Positions 32,285-44,460 of a DNA stretch of 64,000 nucleotides are shown here, piece after piece (the stretch's first letter is position 1; every line of letters begins with the position of its first letter). The translations under genes were made by a program, and so were the position numbers. A model generated the notes under the pieces. It did no database searches, was not told where the DNA came from, and worked only from the letters and a program-made list of their open reading frames with translations. Location: positions 12,945,277 through 13,009,276 of the forward strand of contig JAMXIF010000043.1 of NCBI GenBank assembly GCA_028583685.1. The letters run 5' to 3'. The DNA comes from Petaurus breviceps papuanus (Eukaryota; Chordata; Mammalia; Diprotodontia; Petauridae).

Positions 32285-32945
32285 CTTCCTTGATTAATTC
32301 ATCTACATTCCTTCAGGACTCAGTTTAGGTGCTACCTCCTTCAAGAAGCCCTCTCAGATCCTCACAATTGACAATTTTCTTTTCCTCTTCAAATTTTGCT
32401 CAAGTTTCTTCTCTCATTTCTTTTTCCTCTTCACACCCTCCCTTGCATTACACTTATCTATGTTGATTATTTCTGCCCCACCCCACCCCCTTACCTGCGT
32501 CCCCTCTTCTAGTAGAATAGAAGCTTCTTGGGAAGCTTGGATTGGACTTTCAACTCAACAGAATCTATCTCTTCCTTCCAGATTGGAGTCTTTCCTCATC
32601 CCTTCCACTGCTAGTGTTATCCTTTAAAAACTAACTTGCAGTTAAAGATTTTGTACGTAATCTCTTTACTTTTATTCTGCAAATAAATATATGTCCTTGC
32701 CTCCCCCATTTGAAAGAAAGCCCTTTGAGAATCAGACTTTCATTTTTTGTATGTTATCCCCATTGCCTTCAGATTGGAAGCACTTAATAATTGATTGTTG
32801 ATCAACTGAGCAAGTAACAATTTGGTTTTTTGCCTTTGTATTACTAGCACCTAGCACTGTGCCTTGCCCATGGCAGGCATTTAATAATTTTGTTTTTAAA
32901 TTAAATTCGTGTGCATTGAATTGAATTCAATAGACATTTCTGGAG
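32285..32945 (+). repeat. L2 LINE 3' region, serial fragments
   Basis: 32285-32570 ('ccttcaggactcagtttagg', 'tgctacctccttcaagaagc'), 32640-32815 ('gaaagaaagccctttgagaa', 'gttatccccattgccttcag') and 32820-32890 ('agcacctagcactgtgcctt', 'catggcaggcatttaataat'). At least two L2 tails are present, so more than one insertion. Confidence 0.7.
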
Positions 32946-33009
32946 CAGCTACTAGGTGTCCAAACCTGTAATAGGCCATATTGTGGAGGACAGATTAAAA
33001 GACAGGGGA

Positions 33010-33440
33010 GTATAGTGAAAAACCACACCAAAGATTGAAAAGGCAGAAGATTAGATGGTCTGACTTAGAATCTTGCCTCTGCGTTATCAAATGTGTGCCC
33101 TCAGGGTAATTTAAGTAACTTCTCTAGTCTGCAGGTAGCTAGTTGGTATAGTCGATAGAGTGACCAGGAGTCAGGAAGACACAAGTTCAGATATACTCTC
33201 AGACACTTACTAGCTCTGTGATTCTGGGCGAGTTACTTAATCTCTGTTTGCCTTAGTTTCCTAGAGTGAAATCTTAATGACACCCACCTCCCAGGATCAT
33301 GGCAATGATTTAATAAGATAATAGTTGTATCTGGCACATACTAAGTGCTATAAATGCTAGCTATTGTTATTAAACCTCTTTTCTCCCCATGATTGGAATC
33401 AATAACTATAAGGTCTATGATTCTAAAACTTTCAGAAGGT
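33010..33440 (+). repeat. MIR split by a SINE
   Basis: Left 33010-33130 ('ggtctgacttagaatcttgc') and right 33379-33440 ('ataaggtctatgattctaaa'). Confidence 0.55.
33131..33378 (+). repeat. tRNA-headed MIR-type SINE inside MIR
   Basis: 'aggtagctagttggtatagt', 'cttactagctctgtgattct' and 'gtatctggcacatactaagt'. Confidence 0.75.
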
Positions 33441-33760
33441 GATTCCTGCCTTCTGGGAGGCCACAGCCTTTTCGTGCATGAGTTATAGACTATTTATTAA
33501 ACATTCTGAAGGAAGGTGAAGTAAGAGGTAGGTAAAAACTCTCAGAGAAGGCAAATTTTTAACTAGTTCTCGAAGATGACAGGCTTTAATTGACGCAGAG
33601 AAATGAAGTTAGCATTCTGGGGGGGAGGGAAATAACATGAAACAAAGTACAGAAGCAAGGGAGGAGAAGATGTGGATAGAGATGGTAGCTCCAGCTTGGC
33701 TGTAAGGAGGAGATTAGACTGGAGAGGGCAACAGATGGTATGAGGGTGGTAGTACAGCTG
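33441..33760 (-). repeat. L2 LINE fragment, minus strand
   Basis: 'gaggtaggtaaaaactctca' followed by 'gaaagtacagaagcaagg'-like words and 'ccagcttggctgtaaggagg'. Diverged. Confidence 0.4.
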
Positions 33761-34094
33761 ATGGGAGCCTTGAGGGCAATTGTTGGCAATTGTATGAAAC
33801 TCCACATTTCTGGTTGGCTCTTTGGCATGGCTGCCTCCTGTTATCTAAGCATAGGGATGTTCTCTATACCCCTACATGTACCATACCTAGGCCAAAGCCA
33901 GACGTAGGACTTGGTTAAGATAAACTTGAATTATTGTGGTGGCCTTCTTTGTTTTAGCTACATTTCAGTTCCTGTGTGTTTCATTTGGTTGGAATGCAGC
34001 ATTTTTTACTGATCACCTTTGAAAATTTGTTCAGATTTTAATCTCCCATGTTCTGAACCATTAAAGAATGATCAATGTGGTTGCTGAAGACTGG

Positions 34095-34190
34095 ACTCCA
34101 TTCTATAACTATTCATTCAACAGACATTAAACACCCACTGTGTCTGGCACCATGAGAGACAGAAATAAACACAGGCAAGAAATGATTAAA
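34095..34190 (-). repeat. L2 LINE tail, minus strand
   Basis: 'cattcaacagacattaaaca' and 'cccactgtgtctggcaccat'. Confidence 0.7.
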
Positions 34191-34550
34191 TGGAGAGTTT
34201 AAGAGGAAACTGGGAAGATTTCTATGAACCAATGTAGAGTGAAGTGAGCAGGATGAAGAAACTGATTTGTACAATGACAACAACACTATAGAGAAAAACA
34301 ACTTTGAAAACCTGTGGAACTAATTGATGCAATGAAAAATCGGGATTCCAGGAGACAAGATAAAACACAGACTCACCTCCTGCTAGAGAGGTGATGGCAT
34401 ATATCTGGCGGCATGGCCAATGTGGGGATTTGTTTTGTAGGCCTCTGCATTTATGTAAACAAGAATTTCCTTTTCCTTTTTCTTTATGCTCAATGTGGGT
34501 AAGGGCAGTGGAAGAGACTCATTTAATAAAATTTTAAAAGAAAAAAAGAA
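34190..34550 (+). mobile_element. L1 LINE 3' end
   Basis: 'agtgaagtgagcaggatgaa', 'caacactatagagaaaaaca', 'gagaggtgatggcatatatc' and 'catggccaatgtggggattt', ending 'taataaaattttaaaag'. These are the L1 3' UTR words also seen in the larger copy at 51690-56640. Confidence 0.7.
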
Positions 34551-34699
34551 ACTAACTTGACCAAATCAAGGCTTAAATCAAATAACAGTTACCCATAAGA
34601 AATCCCTGAAAGTCAAAGGCTATGTGTTAAGCTGAGCACATGAATGAAGTTACTCAGTGTTGTGTTTAGTGACCACAGCTTTAGAGTTCACAGGGACTT

Positions 34700-34860
34700 T
34701 TGAGGCCATTGTACTCAGCTTTTTCATTTCACAAATAGGATACTGAGGTCCAGAGAGGTTAATTGAGCCTGTAGTTAGTAAGCATCAGCCAAAGGATTTG
34801 AACTCAGGTCTTCCTGACTCTAGATCTGGTACAATAGTTGCTAGACTACAATGCTTAGTT
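34700..34860 (-). repeat. MIR, minus strand
   Basis: 'tactgaggtccagagaggtt', 'gaactcaggtcttcctgact' and 'gttgctagactacaatgc'. Confidence 0.75.
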
Positions 34861-34979
34861 GCTGTGTTAGAAACAGATATTTATTAGCTACATTAAGCAT
34901 TTACTTGAAAACCAGTTGTCTGTTAAAGATCCTTCTATCAGCAAAGAGTCACAACTAAAAAGGGACTCGAAAGATTTAT

Positions 34980-35236
34980 TGTTTTTCAGTCCTTTTCAGT
35001 GACATTTGACTCTTTGTGACCCCATTGGGGGTTTTCTTGACAAAGATACTGAAGTGGTTTGCCATTTCCCTCTCCAGCTCATTTTACAGATGAGGAAACT
35101 AAGACAAACAGAGATAAGTGACTTGCCCAGGGCTACATAGCTACTAAGTATCTGCAGCCAGATTTGAACTCAGGAACATGAGTCTTCCTGACTCTAGGCT
35201 CAGCACTCTATCTACTACACCACCTAGCTGTCCTCT
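34980..35236 (-). repeat. RTE-tailed long SINE, minus strand
   Basis: 'catttgactctttgtgaccc', 'aagtggtttgccatttccct' and 'ccaccatctagct'-type head (accacctagctgtcc). Similar flanks 'gaaagatttat' and 'tgaaggtttat' may be target duplications. Confidence 0.85.
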
Positions 35237-35929
35237 GAAGGTTTATATACCTTTCTATAGGGCTTCTACAGAATTCCGAACAGTTATCTACAACTATACA
35301 GCTTTCACTATCATCACAAGTCAAGAATGAAGGATATAGTAGAATGAGTTTTGCTATTAAATCATTATGAATCAGGAACATAGATTCAAGGATTCTAGGG
35401 TGAGATAAAAGTGTTGTAAACTACAGAGATCCAAACAACTGGAAACTTATTAGAACAGAAGGCCTTTGTATGTACTATTGTATATATGTATGTACTTTGT
35501 ATGTATGTTCTACGAAGTACTTTGTATGTACTAAAGCATTGTATGTTTTGTAGTCAAAGGGCACATAGACAATTCCTCTTGTGATCAACAGATGCTGATA
35601 TAAATTACTGACCTAGATATTTCAGATTTTTTTAAAAGACCTTTTCAATTCTACTTTACCTATACAGACTTGAAACTTTAATACTATGCTCCTTCACACA
35701 GAATAAGTTTGGAAAAAAGTTGTGTGTGAGCACCATCCTGGTAACACAATGGCATGTTGCTGCCTAAGAGCCTCCGTTAAGAAATTTCATCCCCCTTCCC
35801 CCCACCACACACACCTAGACATTTTCAATTGCATTAATCTCTGCCTTGATCTAGGTTCTTTTTCTTTTCTCTTTTCTGATGGTATAGAATTCCATTGTTC
35901 CTTTTTCTAAACTGCTCTAACATAGATTC
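35237..35929. other. No gene seen; unassigned sequence
   Basis: Includes an imperfect short repeat of TATGTACT/TTTGTATG words at 35465-35550. Nothing else recognisable. Confidence 0.45.
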
Positions 35930-36495
35930 AGATTGCTAAGAGACTCACCACTGAGAGTAAGCTTAAAAAACTGGAATTCTTAGCTTCTGAAAGTCTGAGT
36001 GCATGGTAGCTGTCTTCAAGCATTTGAAGGTCTGTTACATTAAAGGGGGACTAGACCAGTTCTGCTTAGCTCCACAGGAAAAACTAGGGGATGTGCAGGG
36101 GAGGGAAGATAGACAGGAATTATAGAGAAGTAAATTTAATCTTGATGTAATGAAAAACTTCCTAACAATGAAAGTTAACCCAAATTGGAATGAGCTGTTT
36201 GGGGAATTAGTGGGATTCACCCTACTGAAGGTCCTTTGTTTATTTTGGGGGAAGGCAATTGGGATTGTGACTTGTCCAGGGTCATACAGTTAGTAAATAT
36301 TTGAGGCAGGATTTGAACTCAGGTCCTCCTGACCTAGCCAGTCCTCTATGTTCCATGCCATCTAACTGCCTTTACTGCAGGTCTTTAAACAGAGACTGGA
36401 TAGCTATGTCTTGGCGGTGCTATGGAAAGGATTCTTGGACAGGAATATTCTGCATACCTGAGCTCCCTTCCAACTCTAAGATTCTGCATTATTCA
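35930..36495 (+). mobile_element. L3/CR1 LINE 3' end split by a WSINE
   Basis: 'gtcttcaagcatttgaaggt', 'gaaaaacttcctaacaatga' and 'ttggaatgagctgtttgggg', then after the SINE 'gtctttaaacagagactgga' and 'ccttccaactctaagattct'. This is the order of a CR1-clade 3' end. Confidence 0.8.
36242..36372 (-). repeat. WSINE1-like SINE, minus strand, inside L3
   Basis: 'ggcaattgggattgtgactt', 'gtccagggtcatacagttag' and 'ggtcctcctgacctagccag'. Similar flanks 'actgaaggtccttt' and 'actgcaggtcttt' fit a target duplication. Confidence 0.85.
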
Positions 36496-36689
36496 AACCC
36501 CACTGTAACATGGGAAAACTCTGTTATAACAGTGCCCAACTGTTATAACAATCTTCCTGTGGTACTTATTTTCCCACGTAATGCTTCACTTAAATTGTTT
36601 TCTCAGAAATAATTAACATTGTTAGGGGATATTCATTTATAATACTCTGTCTCTGGTTTCAGGGAATTTGGGGAGACAACACTAATGTA

Positions 36690-37125
36690 GTAGGAGTGGC
36701 AAAGTGAGTTGGCTGAGGTTCTACTTCTATTTAGCTATTAAGTTAGCTTGGTGGCACATAGGACAGAGTGATGGACCAGAATTTAAATCCTGCCTCAGCC
36801 ATTTATTAGCTATATTACTCTAGACAAGTTACTTGACCTCTCTCAGACTCTGTTTACTCATCTGTAACATGGGGATAATAATAACATAACTTCTCAGGGT
36901 TGTCATGAGGATCTAATGAGATAACATTTAAAGTGCTTTGTAAACCTTAAAGTACTATGTAAATGCTAGCTATTATTACTAATTAGTTGTGTGACCTTGG
37001 GCAAATCAGTTCTTTTCTTTTTTTTTTTTTGTCCCAAATTTCCTCTGTAAAATGATAGGGTTGGATGTGAATGCCTCTAGAGAAGCTCTAAGGTCCATTT
37101 TCATCTGACGATTTATGATTCCAGG
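36690..37125 (+). repeat. MIR split by a tRNA-headed SINE
   Basis: The SINE at about 36745-36980 ('agcttggtggcacataggac', 'taacatggggataataataa', 'gtgctttgtaaaccttaaag') is followed by a MIR remainder ('agttgtgtgaccttgggcaa', 'agctctaaggtccattttca'). Confidence 0.75.
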
Positions 37126-38039
37126 ACTGTTTCTAATACCGAGCTCTGCAGAGATAAGCATCCCCAATGCTGGCTGTGTGTAGGTGGAACAGATGGTTGG
37201 ATTAGTTGTTGGATTTGAGGAGTTCCAGGTAAGGTTGTTTCTCTCTCTCCATCTCAACCTCATCAAACTAGCTCTTCTACCCTATTCCCTAACGAAGGCC
37301 CTCAGTCTTAGCATTGGACAGACATTTGGGTGGGGGACTCTTCCTCTTGCCTCAGCCTAGTTGGTGATCAGATGCCCAAGCATCAGGAAACCTTCTGGCA
37401 AAAGGATGGAAAAAGCTGTTTTGGTACACACTTCCATACTGAATCACAGCAGTGATGGCCATCAGAAAGAGACTGCTGCCAATCTCTGACAGGCTGCAAC
37501 TCCCAATTGCCAAAGAGGGATTGGCTTCAGTAGTGCCCACTTTAGTTGGTCACTAGTTCCCTAAATAGCCTAAGAATATAAAAACTATTGTCCTAGCAGG
37601 ATGATAGTGAAATTATAAGCCCTTGACCTTTTGGAGAATGGAATGGGGACAATGGTAGAGATATTATGGGACATTGGATATATTCATCAGTCACATTATC
37701 CAACTGGACAGCAATATTAGGGGCTCAGGGAAGAGGGAAAGGGAACAACATTGGCTCCCAAGTGCCTAGAAACTAATCAAGTCATGGAATCCAAGGATTT
37801 CACAGAGCTAGAAGAGATATTAGTGGTCCAGTAGTGTCAAACTGAAATACAAATAGAGGCCACTAATTCATACATGATGATTCCTACAGGGTACAGATTG
37901 GCTTGGTTTTCAAATGTAATGTTATCTATGTTTCATTGTATCTTTATTTTGTTAGTTATTTCTCAATTACATTTTAATCTGGAATGTTGCTGGTTATATG
38001 CTTCTTAAAGACTTTGTGATTGACACCTATGATCCAGGT
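37126..38039. other. No gene seen; unassigned sequence
   Basis: About 900 bases with no identified repeat. Small minus-strand open frames (37006-37266, 37352-37540) lack motifs. Confidence 0.4.
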
Positions 38040-38200
38040 CAGGGGTGGGGAACCTGTGGTCTTGAGGCCACATATGGCCTTCCAGGTCTTTGGATGCAGA
38101 CTTTTGACTGAGTTCAAGTTTTACAGAAAACATCCTTTTATTAAGGGGATTTGTTCTGTGAAGTTTGGATTCAGTCAAAGGGCTTAATTTGAGGACATTC
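38040..38200. mobile_element. Palindromic non-autonomous DNA transposon remnant (same family as 20455)
   Basis: Starts 'caggggtggggaacctgtgg' and contains 'cttgaggccacatatggcct' plus an internal inverted pair: 'gacttttgactgagttcaag..acatccttttatta' against 'taaggggatttgttct..ttggattcagtcaaagggc'. The right terminal repeat is eroded. Confidence 0.65.
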
Positions 38201-38329
38201 TTTAGTTCAGCCCTGCCCTGTCCATCCAACCTTATTCTTTTTTTTTTTAAAGATACTTTTCTACAACACACTCAATTCAAACAACCATAACCTTAGCTTA
38301 TACTAAGATATCCATTAGGGGAAACAATA

Positions 38330-39079
38330 ACCTTCTAAGGTAGGCCATTTGACTTCTAGATAGTTCTAACTATTAGAAATTTTTCTGTGGTTTTCATTTT
38401 CCTTTTGTCAAACCTAAATTTCCCTTTTTTCATCTATACATCTTGCTCTTAGTTCTATCCATCTGGAACAATCAGAATAAATCTAATTCTTCCATATTAT
38501 AGGCCTTCAACTATTTGAAGACAACAGTTACCTTGAAGACAATCTATTCTCTTCCAACTTAAACATTCCTTTTTTTCTTCAACTAATCATAATATAGGGT
38601 GGACTTGAGGTTCTACCATCTTTGTTGCCATTCCCTGGAGGCTCTCCAGTTTATCTATGTCCTTCTTAAAATATGATGTCCAGAAAGGAACACAACATTT
38701 CATATGAAGTCTGACCAGGACAGAATTCAGCCCTGGTAGTGGACACCGTGCTAGTCTTAGTGTGGCCTACAGCTGCATCAGCTTTCTTAACTAACATATC
38801 CCACTGCTGCATCATTGGTCCAGATCTTTTCAGACAGACTGCTGTCTAGCAATGTCTCCTTTATCTTGAATTGGACAGTTGATTTTTTAAATCTAGTTTT
38901 AAAATATTACATTTAAACTCATTAAATTTCATCTCATCATTTTTGTTCCAGTTTCTAACATATCAAGATCTACTTGAACCCTAATTCTGTCATCCATTGT
39001 ATTAGATATTACTTCAAGCTCTGTGTCATCCACACATTTCATAGGCATGCTTCTTATTGCTTTACCAAACCAGTTCTAA

Positions 39080-39116
<37 letters not shown>

Positions 39117-39575
39117 ATACAAATTTAAATCACTGGGATCATTCATCTGAGACACTCTTCCAAGTTTACATTGAACTGTTAACTTCTCTTTGGGAATGAC
39201 CATTGGAATAGATCTGAATATATCTAATTATGTGACCACCTAGCCCCTACATCTTCATCTTTTCCACAAGAGTTTAATGAGAGATTCTCTCAAATGTTTT
39301 GCTGATCTAGGGTAACTGTCTGCCACATTCCTTGATGTAACTCCATCGAAAAAAGAAATAAGGGCCTAATGTGGCATGACCTGTTCTCCATGTAGCCATA
39401 CTTTCTCTTTCTAGATATTCATTAACAATCCCTTTTACAATAGATGCTAGAACTTTCAGCAGTCAAAGGCAAGTTCATTGGCCTGAAATTTGCAAACTCC
39501 ATTCTCTTCCCTGTTTTGAAAACCAAGGTAATATTCTCTTGTCTAAATACTGTAACGACATTTCTAACCTTGGAA
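38330..39575 (-). mobile_element. L3/CR1 LINE, reverse-transcriptase part, minus strand
   Basis: Reading the complement, 39330-39280 fits the CR1 'DFSKAFD' region (eroded). 39050-39010 gives 'VDDTEL', matching the CR1 'ADDTKL' motif. 38830-38590 fits the C-terminal part, and 38560-38390 the 3' end. About 1.2 kb, decayed, interrupted by a TA microsatellite. It is one of the longest LINE fossils here. Confidence 0.75.
39085..39113. repeat. (TA)n microsatellite
   Basis: About 28 bases of TA inside the L3/CR1 copy. Confidence 0.95.
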
Positions 39576-39589
39576 CTCAGAATTGGGAA

Positions 39590-39700
39590 AAGTAGATATG
39601 AGCCCCAGGCCTCCCATTAATTTCCTTTGTGACTTTGAGTAAATCACAATTTTCCAGATATCATTTTCTTTGTTAACCAAAGAGGACACTATTCTGGGGC
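39590..39700 (+). repeat. MIR fragment
   Basis: 'ttgtgactttgagtaaatca' with flanking MIR-like words. Confidence 0.5.
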
Positions 39701-40229
39701 TAGAGTTTCACACTTCTGTCTTCATTCTGGAGAATAACTGAGGAATTGATAGTGAGGATGAGAAATGATGGGTGCAAATTTGAAGGGCAATGTTTTATGA
39801 AGTTAGATCTTTTTTACCTATGGAGCTGAATTCTCATGCCCAATCAAAACACATGAGCTTCCTGATCTAATTAGAAGACTTGGCCTCAGACACCAATATT
39901 TTGTGAAAAGGACAATTTCCCCGTTAGTTACCTAGTTCTGGCACAGCTTATCTGGGTTTTTTAAGACTCAAAGTTTCTGCCTGAGCTAACCCTGACTGAA
40001 TACTCCTGAGCCGTCCAGGATAAAAGGTCTCAGACTGTACAATTTCTCCATTAAGGCCTTTGCTCTTCTGTATACTATCACTGAAACTTTCCCTGTTGAC
40101 CAGTCAAGCTGCTATTCTTTGATCTTCTCTGAGACACTTGTACCCAATCAGACTGGCTTACCCAGTAGTGGCCTTTGCCTATTAGCAATGCCTCATCTGC
40201 TACTTCAATATCAGGCAACAGAAATTAAT
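39701..40229. other. No gene seen; unassigned sequence
   Basis: No repeat or coding signal recognised in about 530 bases. Confidence 0.4.
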
Positions 40230-40600
40230 TATGTTCATTCTAACAATTATTTCCAAAGTGCATACTATGTGCAGAGAAGCAGTATGACATGAAGAATGAA
40301 TTATTTAAAATGAGTGGGGAAAAAAAAAAACATTAAGCACTGACTGTGTACTTTATTTAACATTATGTTAAGACTAGAGATACAGATACAAAAGGAAGAG
40401 GACACTTTCCCTTAACATATAATTTAATGAAGGAGACTACACCTGTAAGGAAATGGAAGCCAGGGACAGAAATTTTGGTTTGGAAAATTATAGAGATGGT
40501 GAGTGGAGTCATAAGGATAGATTTACACATGCTGTCCTGTAGCAAGGGCAGAACTGATTTGATTATTCTCCCAGAACTAGAAAGGTGAGATGCAGGGGTG
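40230..40600 (-). repeat. L2 LINE 3' region, minus strand
   Basis: 'aagtgcatactatgtgcaga' and 'aagcactgactgtgtacttt', then 'aatttaatgaaggagactac'. Two overlapping tail-like pieces. Confidence 0.55.
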
Positions 40601-42299
40601 GGGGCCATCTCCTAAAAAGAAACACTTAAAAAATTATCCTTTAAACTTAGAAAAAGTGATTTTTTTATTATAGTCTTGCCTCATCCAAAAATTTCCAAGT
40701 TTAAAATTTTCACTAACATCCAGGCAGGTTAGCCACTTGCCACCAAAACAACTATAAGTTAGTAACTGACCAGTGACATCAGCCTTCCTTCCTAGTTAAT
40801 TCTTTTATAGTAGCTTGGGGTGCCCTAAATTTATATACCTGTTTTGACTAAGAGGAGCTGCAGGATGAGTTGAGGGGCTTATCAAAATCTAGTCAACATT
40901 AAAGGAGGTGTTGGCATGATAGGGAGAGAGGCAAAGTGTAATCCCTTTGATTCCCTGATGAAACATACACAAAGGTTTAACCTAATCCCTGATGGAATGA
41001 CAGGAACAATAAGGAGAAAGACCAATTAGGCTCCTTCCATACTAATCCTAGAGAGATCAACACATTCCTAGGTGGTTGTTTTTCCCCTTCCCCTGACATT
41101 GTTTACCTTGAGCCAGGAGGCAAGTGGAGGCAGGCTCAGTCACAGCACGGAGAACTGCTTCTTTGTGATGAAGGATTCCCAGACTGTCCACCCCAAACTG
41201 TCATAACAAGGCTTGGACTTCATACATTGCTTTTCTTTGGGGTAGTTTAAAACCCTTTTACATAAATGCTTGTATCCTACAACAGGGAGAACATAGACAG
41301 TTAATGATATGGAGTAATTCTTTCAAGTCGCTAAGGTTCTCAGACCAATAATTAATGATGATGATGATGATGATGATAATTATAAAAATAGCTGCCTAAA
41401 GTTTCTATGATTCTCACAAGTTGGGTATTCTCTTAGTCTAGACAGACTGGAATCTCTTTATGCTTTGGTAGAGGTTTGGGTTTTTTTTGAGTTTTTGTGA
41501 CTGAAAAGATTTACCCCAGAAACTCATGAAGACTCCATTAGAGAACAGAGAGATCCCAGTCTGCTGTGTCTACACTGCTTTTTGTTTGCAAAACATCTTT
41601 TCAGAAATTATGTGACAACCTGAAAGTTTGTTTAAAAGAGGCAAATTGGCTAGTGATATATATATATTATATATATATATATATATTATATATATATATA
41701 GTTTATTCCCTTAAAGCTAGCCAAATACATACATGTACGGAGCTAGAAAAAATCTTATTTCCTAACAAAAGGAATGAGAAGGCTTTTACATTTTAGAACA
41801 TTTTAAATTTTACATAGAACATTTATATACATTTTAGAACAATCTCAACTCAGGGTCTTTATATCACTCAAATTTATGATGTCCATAAATGTTTAACCAT
41901 ATTATGAGAAAAGGAATTGTCTTAATTGAATAGGTGGTAAATAAAATAAAAGAGTTGACAAAGTGTCAAATGAAATTATGACCCAAGGATATCTGTGTTT
42001 TCTTTACCATTAACATGTTATAACATAACGTATGTCCAAAAATATTAATATAAGAAAAAGTCCCATTATTCAAGATCATATCTAGGGTTAAGGGTCTCAT
42101 CCTTAATGGCCATAAACAGAGGAAAAATGCTCTTAAGTAAGTCCCATCTGGCCACGTTGACATACAAAGAGGTATTCTCTGAGTTTACTCAGAGTACAAA
42201 GAAGCTGTTAGGTCCAGGCTCTTCTTCTGGTTGATTAGTTCAGGCTCTGGCCCTTAATAAGGTGATTAATTTGATATTAAATGATTATCATATGTTATC
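40601..42299. other. No gene seen; unassigned sequence with two microsatellites
   Basis: About 1.7 kb without recognisable repeats except (GAT)n at 41352-41378 and (TA)n at 41657-41700. A stretch near 40800-41200 is low in repeats but gives no clear functional hint. Confidence 0.4.
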
Positions 42300-42339
42300 T
42301 GATTCCTGCAACAACTTCATGTAAGTATTTTCTTTCCTG

Positions 42340-42670
42340 TCTTGAAGGAGCCATTCTACTGCAGTTACTACCTGGCTGATCTCTGGCCTTGCTTAACCCA
42401 TCTGGACCTCAATTTCCTCATCTGTAAAATGAAGGGGTTGGACTAGATCAGTGATTTTTAACCTAAGATCCTTGAACTATTTTAATATATTGATGACTGT
42501 ATTTCAATATAATTTGTTTCCTTTGAAATCCTGTACACTTTATTTTATGCATTTAAAAATATTATTTTGAGAAGAGGTCATTTAGACTGCCAAAGGGTTC
42601 CATGACACAAAGAGTTAAGAACTTTTGGATTAGATGGCCTCTGGAAGATCCCCTTTCTGCTTAAAATTGT
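42340..42670 (+). repeat. MIR split by a hAT element
   Basis: Left part ends 'gaaggggttggactagat' at 42448. Right part starts 'gattagatggcctctggaag' at 42628. Joined, they give the normal MIR tail. Confidence 0.8.
42449..42627. mobile_element. hAT-like non-autonomous DNA transposon with 8-bp target duplication
   Basis: A 179-bp element with imperfect inverted ends (cagtgatttttaacct and agagttaagaacttttg) is flanked by GACTAGAT (42441-42448) and GATTAGAT (42628-42635). An 8-bp duplication is the hAT hallmark. No transposase. Confidence 0.85.
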
Positions 42671-43139
42671 GTGATCCATTACTGATGTGTTGGGTACTCC
42701 CACCACCAAGGCAGATTAAAACTCCTGTATGGTTTTCAAGTTACTACAACTAAAAAATGCATCTATCACCTAGTGGTCAACCTTTCATATCTTAGCTGGT
42801 TCTTGGATGTCTCTAAACCCATTGTTTATCTTGTACTCAAAAACTGAGGAGGTGTAGCAAAGATTGGACTTGCTGACATGACAATTGACAATGCAGGGTT
42901 GCTTCCATATCATTATAAAGCATAGAAGCTGGGCTTTTTGTGGAGATGTGAGGAGTCATTATTCTCTACAAATGAGGAAAATAATTCTTACTTTGTACCT
43001 TGTCTAAGCTCAAATAGTCATAGAGCTCAAGTGCCTTGAATACATAGTCCTTGTCTTATTAACAGCAAGTTTTCTTGGTTTTCTAAATTGTCTCATGTTT
43101 TAAAAGAGTTAATGATATTACAAAAGTTGCTTCACTTAC

Positions 43140-43320
43140 TCTAGGAAAATCACAGTTATGGGAGAATGTAAAGAACTCTAGCATCAAAGGATCTAGGTTC
43201 AAAGTCTACTGAAGACACTAGATGGGTGATCTTGGACAAGAAAATCATTCAGCCTTTCTGCTCTAAAATGAAGGGACTAGACTGGAAGATTTCTGAGGAC
43301 GCCTCCAGCTCAGGATCTTG
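43140..43320 (+). repeat. MIR-type SINE
   Basis: 'ggatctaggttcaaagtcta', 'gggactagactggaagattt' and 'gaggacgcctccagctc'. Confidence 0.65.
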
Positions 43321-43859
43321 GATCTTATTCACTTGTTGCTGAGAAATCTAGATCAGTCAGTGTGCTACCTTTGTGTTCTACTAACTCCTGTTGCCTGGAA
43401 ATGAGGTAAGTAAAGCATTAAAGCAAAGATAGCGAGGTTGATTATTGTGACTGCCCCTTTCCCTTCAGATACCACATACACATAGATACCCTCATCTCCC
43501 TAACTGCCCTTGAGACAATTTAACACAACTAATTTTTCTGAACTATTACACACCCAGTCCTATGCCAGGCCCTGACAAAGTTGCCGTATTGGTACCTTCG
43601 ATCCTATTTTGTTGTTGATTTTCTGGGGAGATGAGTAGAGAGTCATAGATGGTGAAGTAGACAGGAAAAACCTATTACATTTGCCATTCTAATTCCCCAA
43701 ATCATTACTTGTGATTCTATGACTCTCCTAGTCTTCCAGGCTTTTTCCTGTACCTGGAATAACTATGCTTCTGATTGCTTTTCTCCAAATGTCCTGGCTG
43801 CACTCTCCAATTTGAATCTCATCCTTATCCTTCCAGTCCATCGCCTTCACCTCTCTAGG

Positions 43860-44010
43860 TCCCTTTATATAGTATTTTGGCCCTTGCCAGGCCTTGCAAC
43901 ACCTCCCAATTTAGCAGCATCTGAAAATTTAATTAGCGGGCTCTTGTCTCCCTCTTCTAGATAATTAATGAAGATGTTAAATAAAACTGGATTAAGAATT
44001 TATTACTCTA
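43860..44010 (-). repeat. L3/CR1 LINE fragment, minus strand
   Basis: 'agcagcatctgaaaatttaa' and 'taatgaagatgttaaataaa' are the complement of the CR1 segment just after the 'DDTKL' motif. Confidence 0.55.
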
Positions 44011-44109
44011 TAATTTGCAAATCATTGCTACTATTACTGGGATAAGCTCTAATGACACTGGAGGGAGCAGCTTGGGAGGGTCAAGGGTAGCTAAGCCAAC
44101 AGGGTCCCA

Positions 44110-44325
44110 ACTATAGCAATTAAGGCAGTGTGTCACAGTGGAGGGAATACTTCTGTGGTAGGCTAGAAATCCATGCTCTACTCCATATGTTATTAACTAG
44201 CTGCTTAACCTTAGAGAAGTTGCTCTGTGCCTCACTTTCTACTCTGTGAAGGGAAGGGCTTGTAATAAATGATCTCTAATGATCTTTCTAGTTATGACAC
44301 TGATATGATAGGCACCTAGTGTGAT
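44110..44325 (+). repeat. MIR-type SINE
   Basis: 'aaggcagtgtgtcacagtgg', 'ctagctgcttaaccttagag' and 'tgatctttctagttatgaca'. Confidence 0.65.
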
Positions 44326-44344
44326 GAAAATTTAGAGGAAGGAG

Positions 44345-44426
44345 AATTCAATCAGTTCATCAACAAGTCTTTATTAAGCACTTACTGTAGGAAAAGCAAT
44401 TTTCTAGGCAATAGGAAAACAAAGTG

Positions 44427-44460
<34 letters not shown>

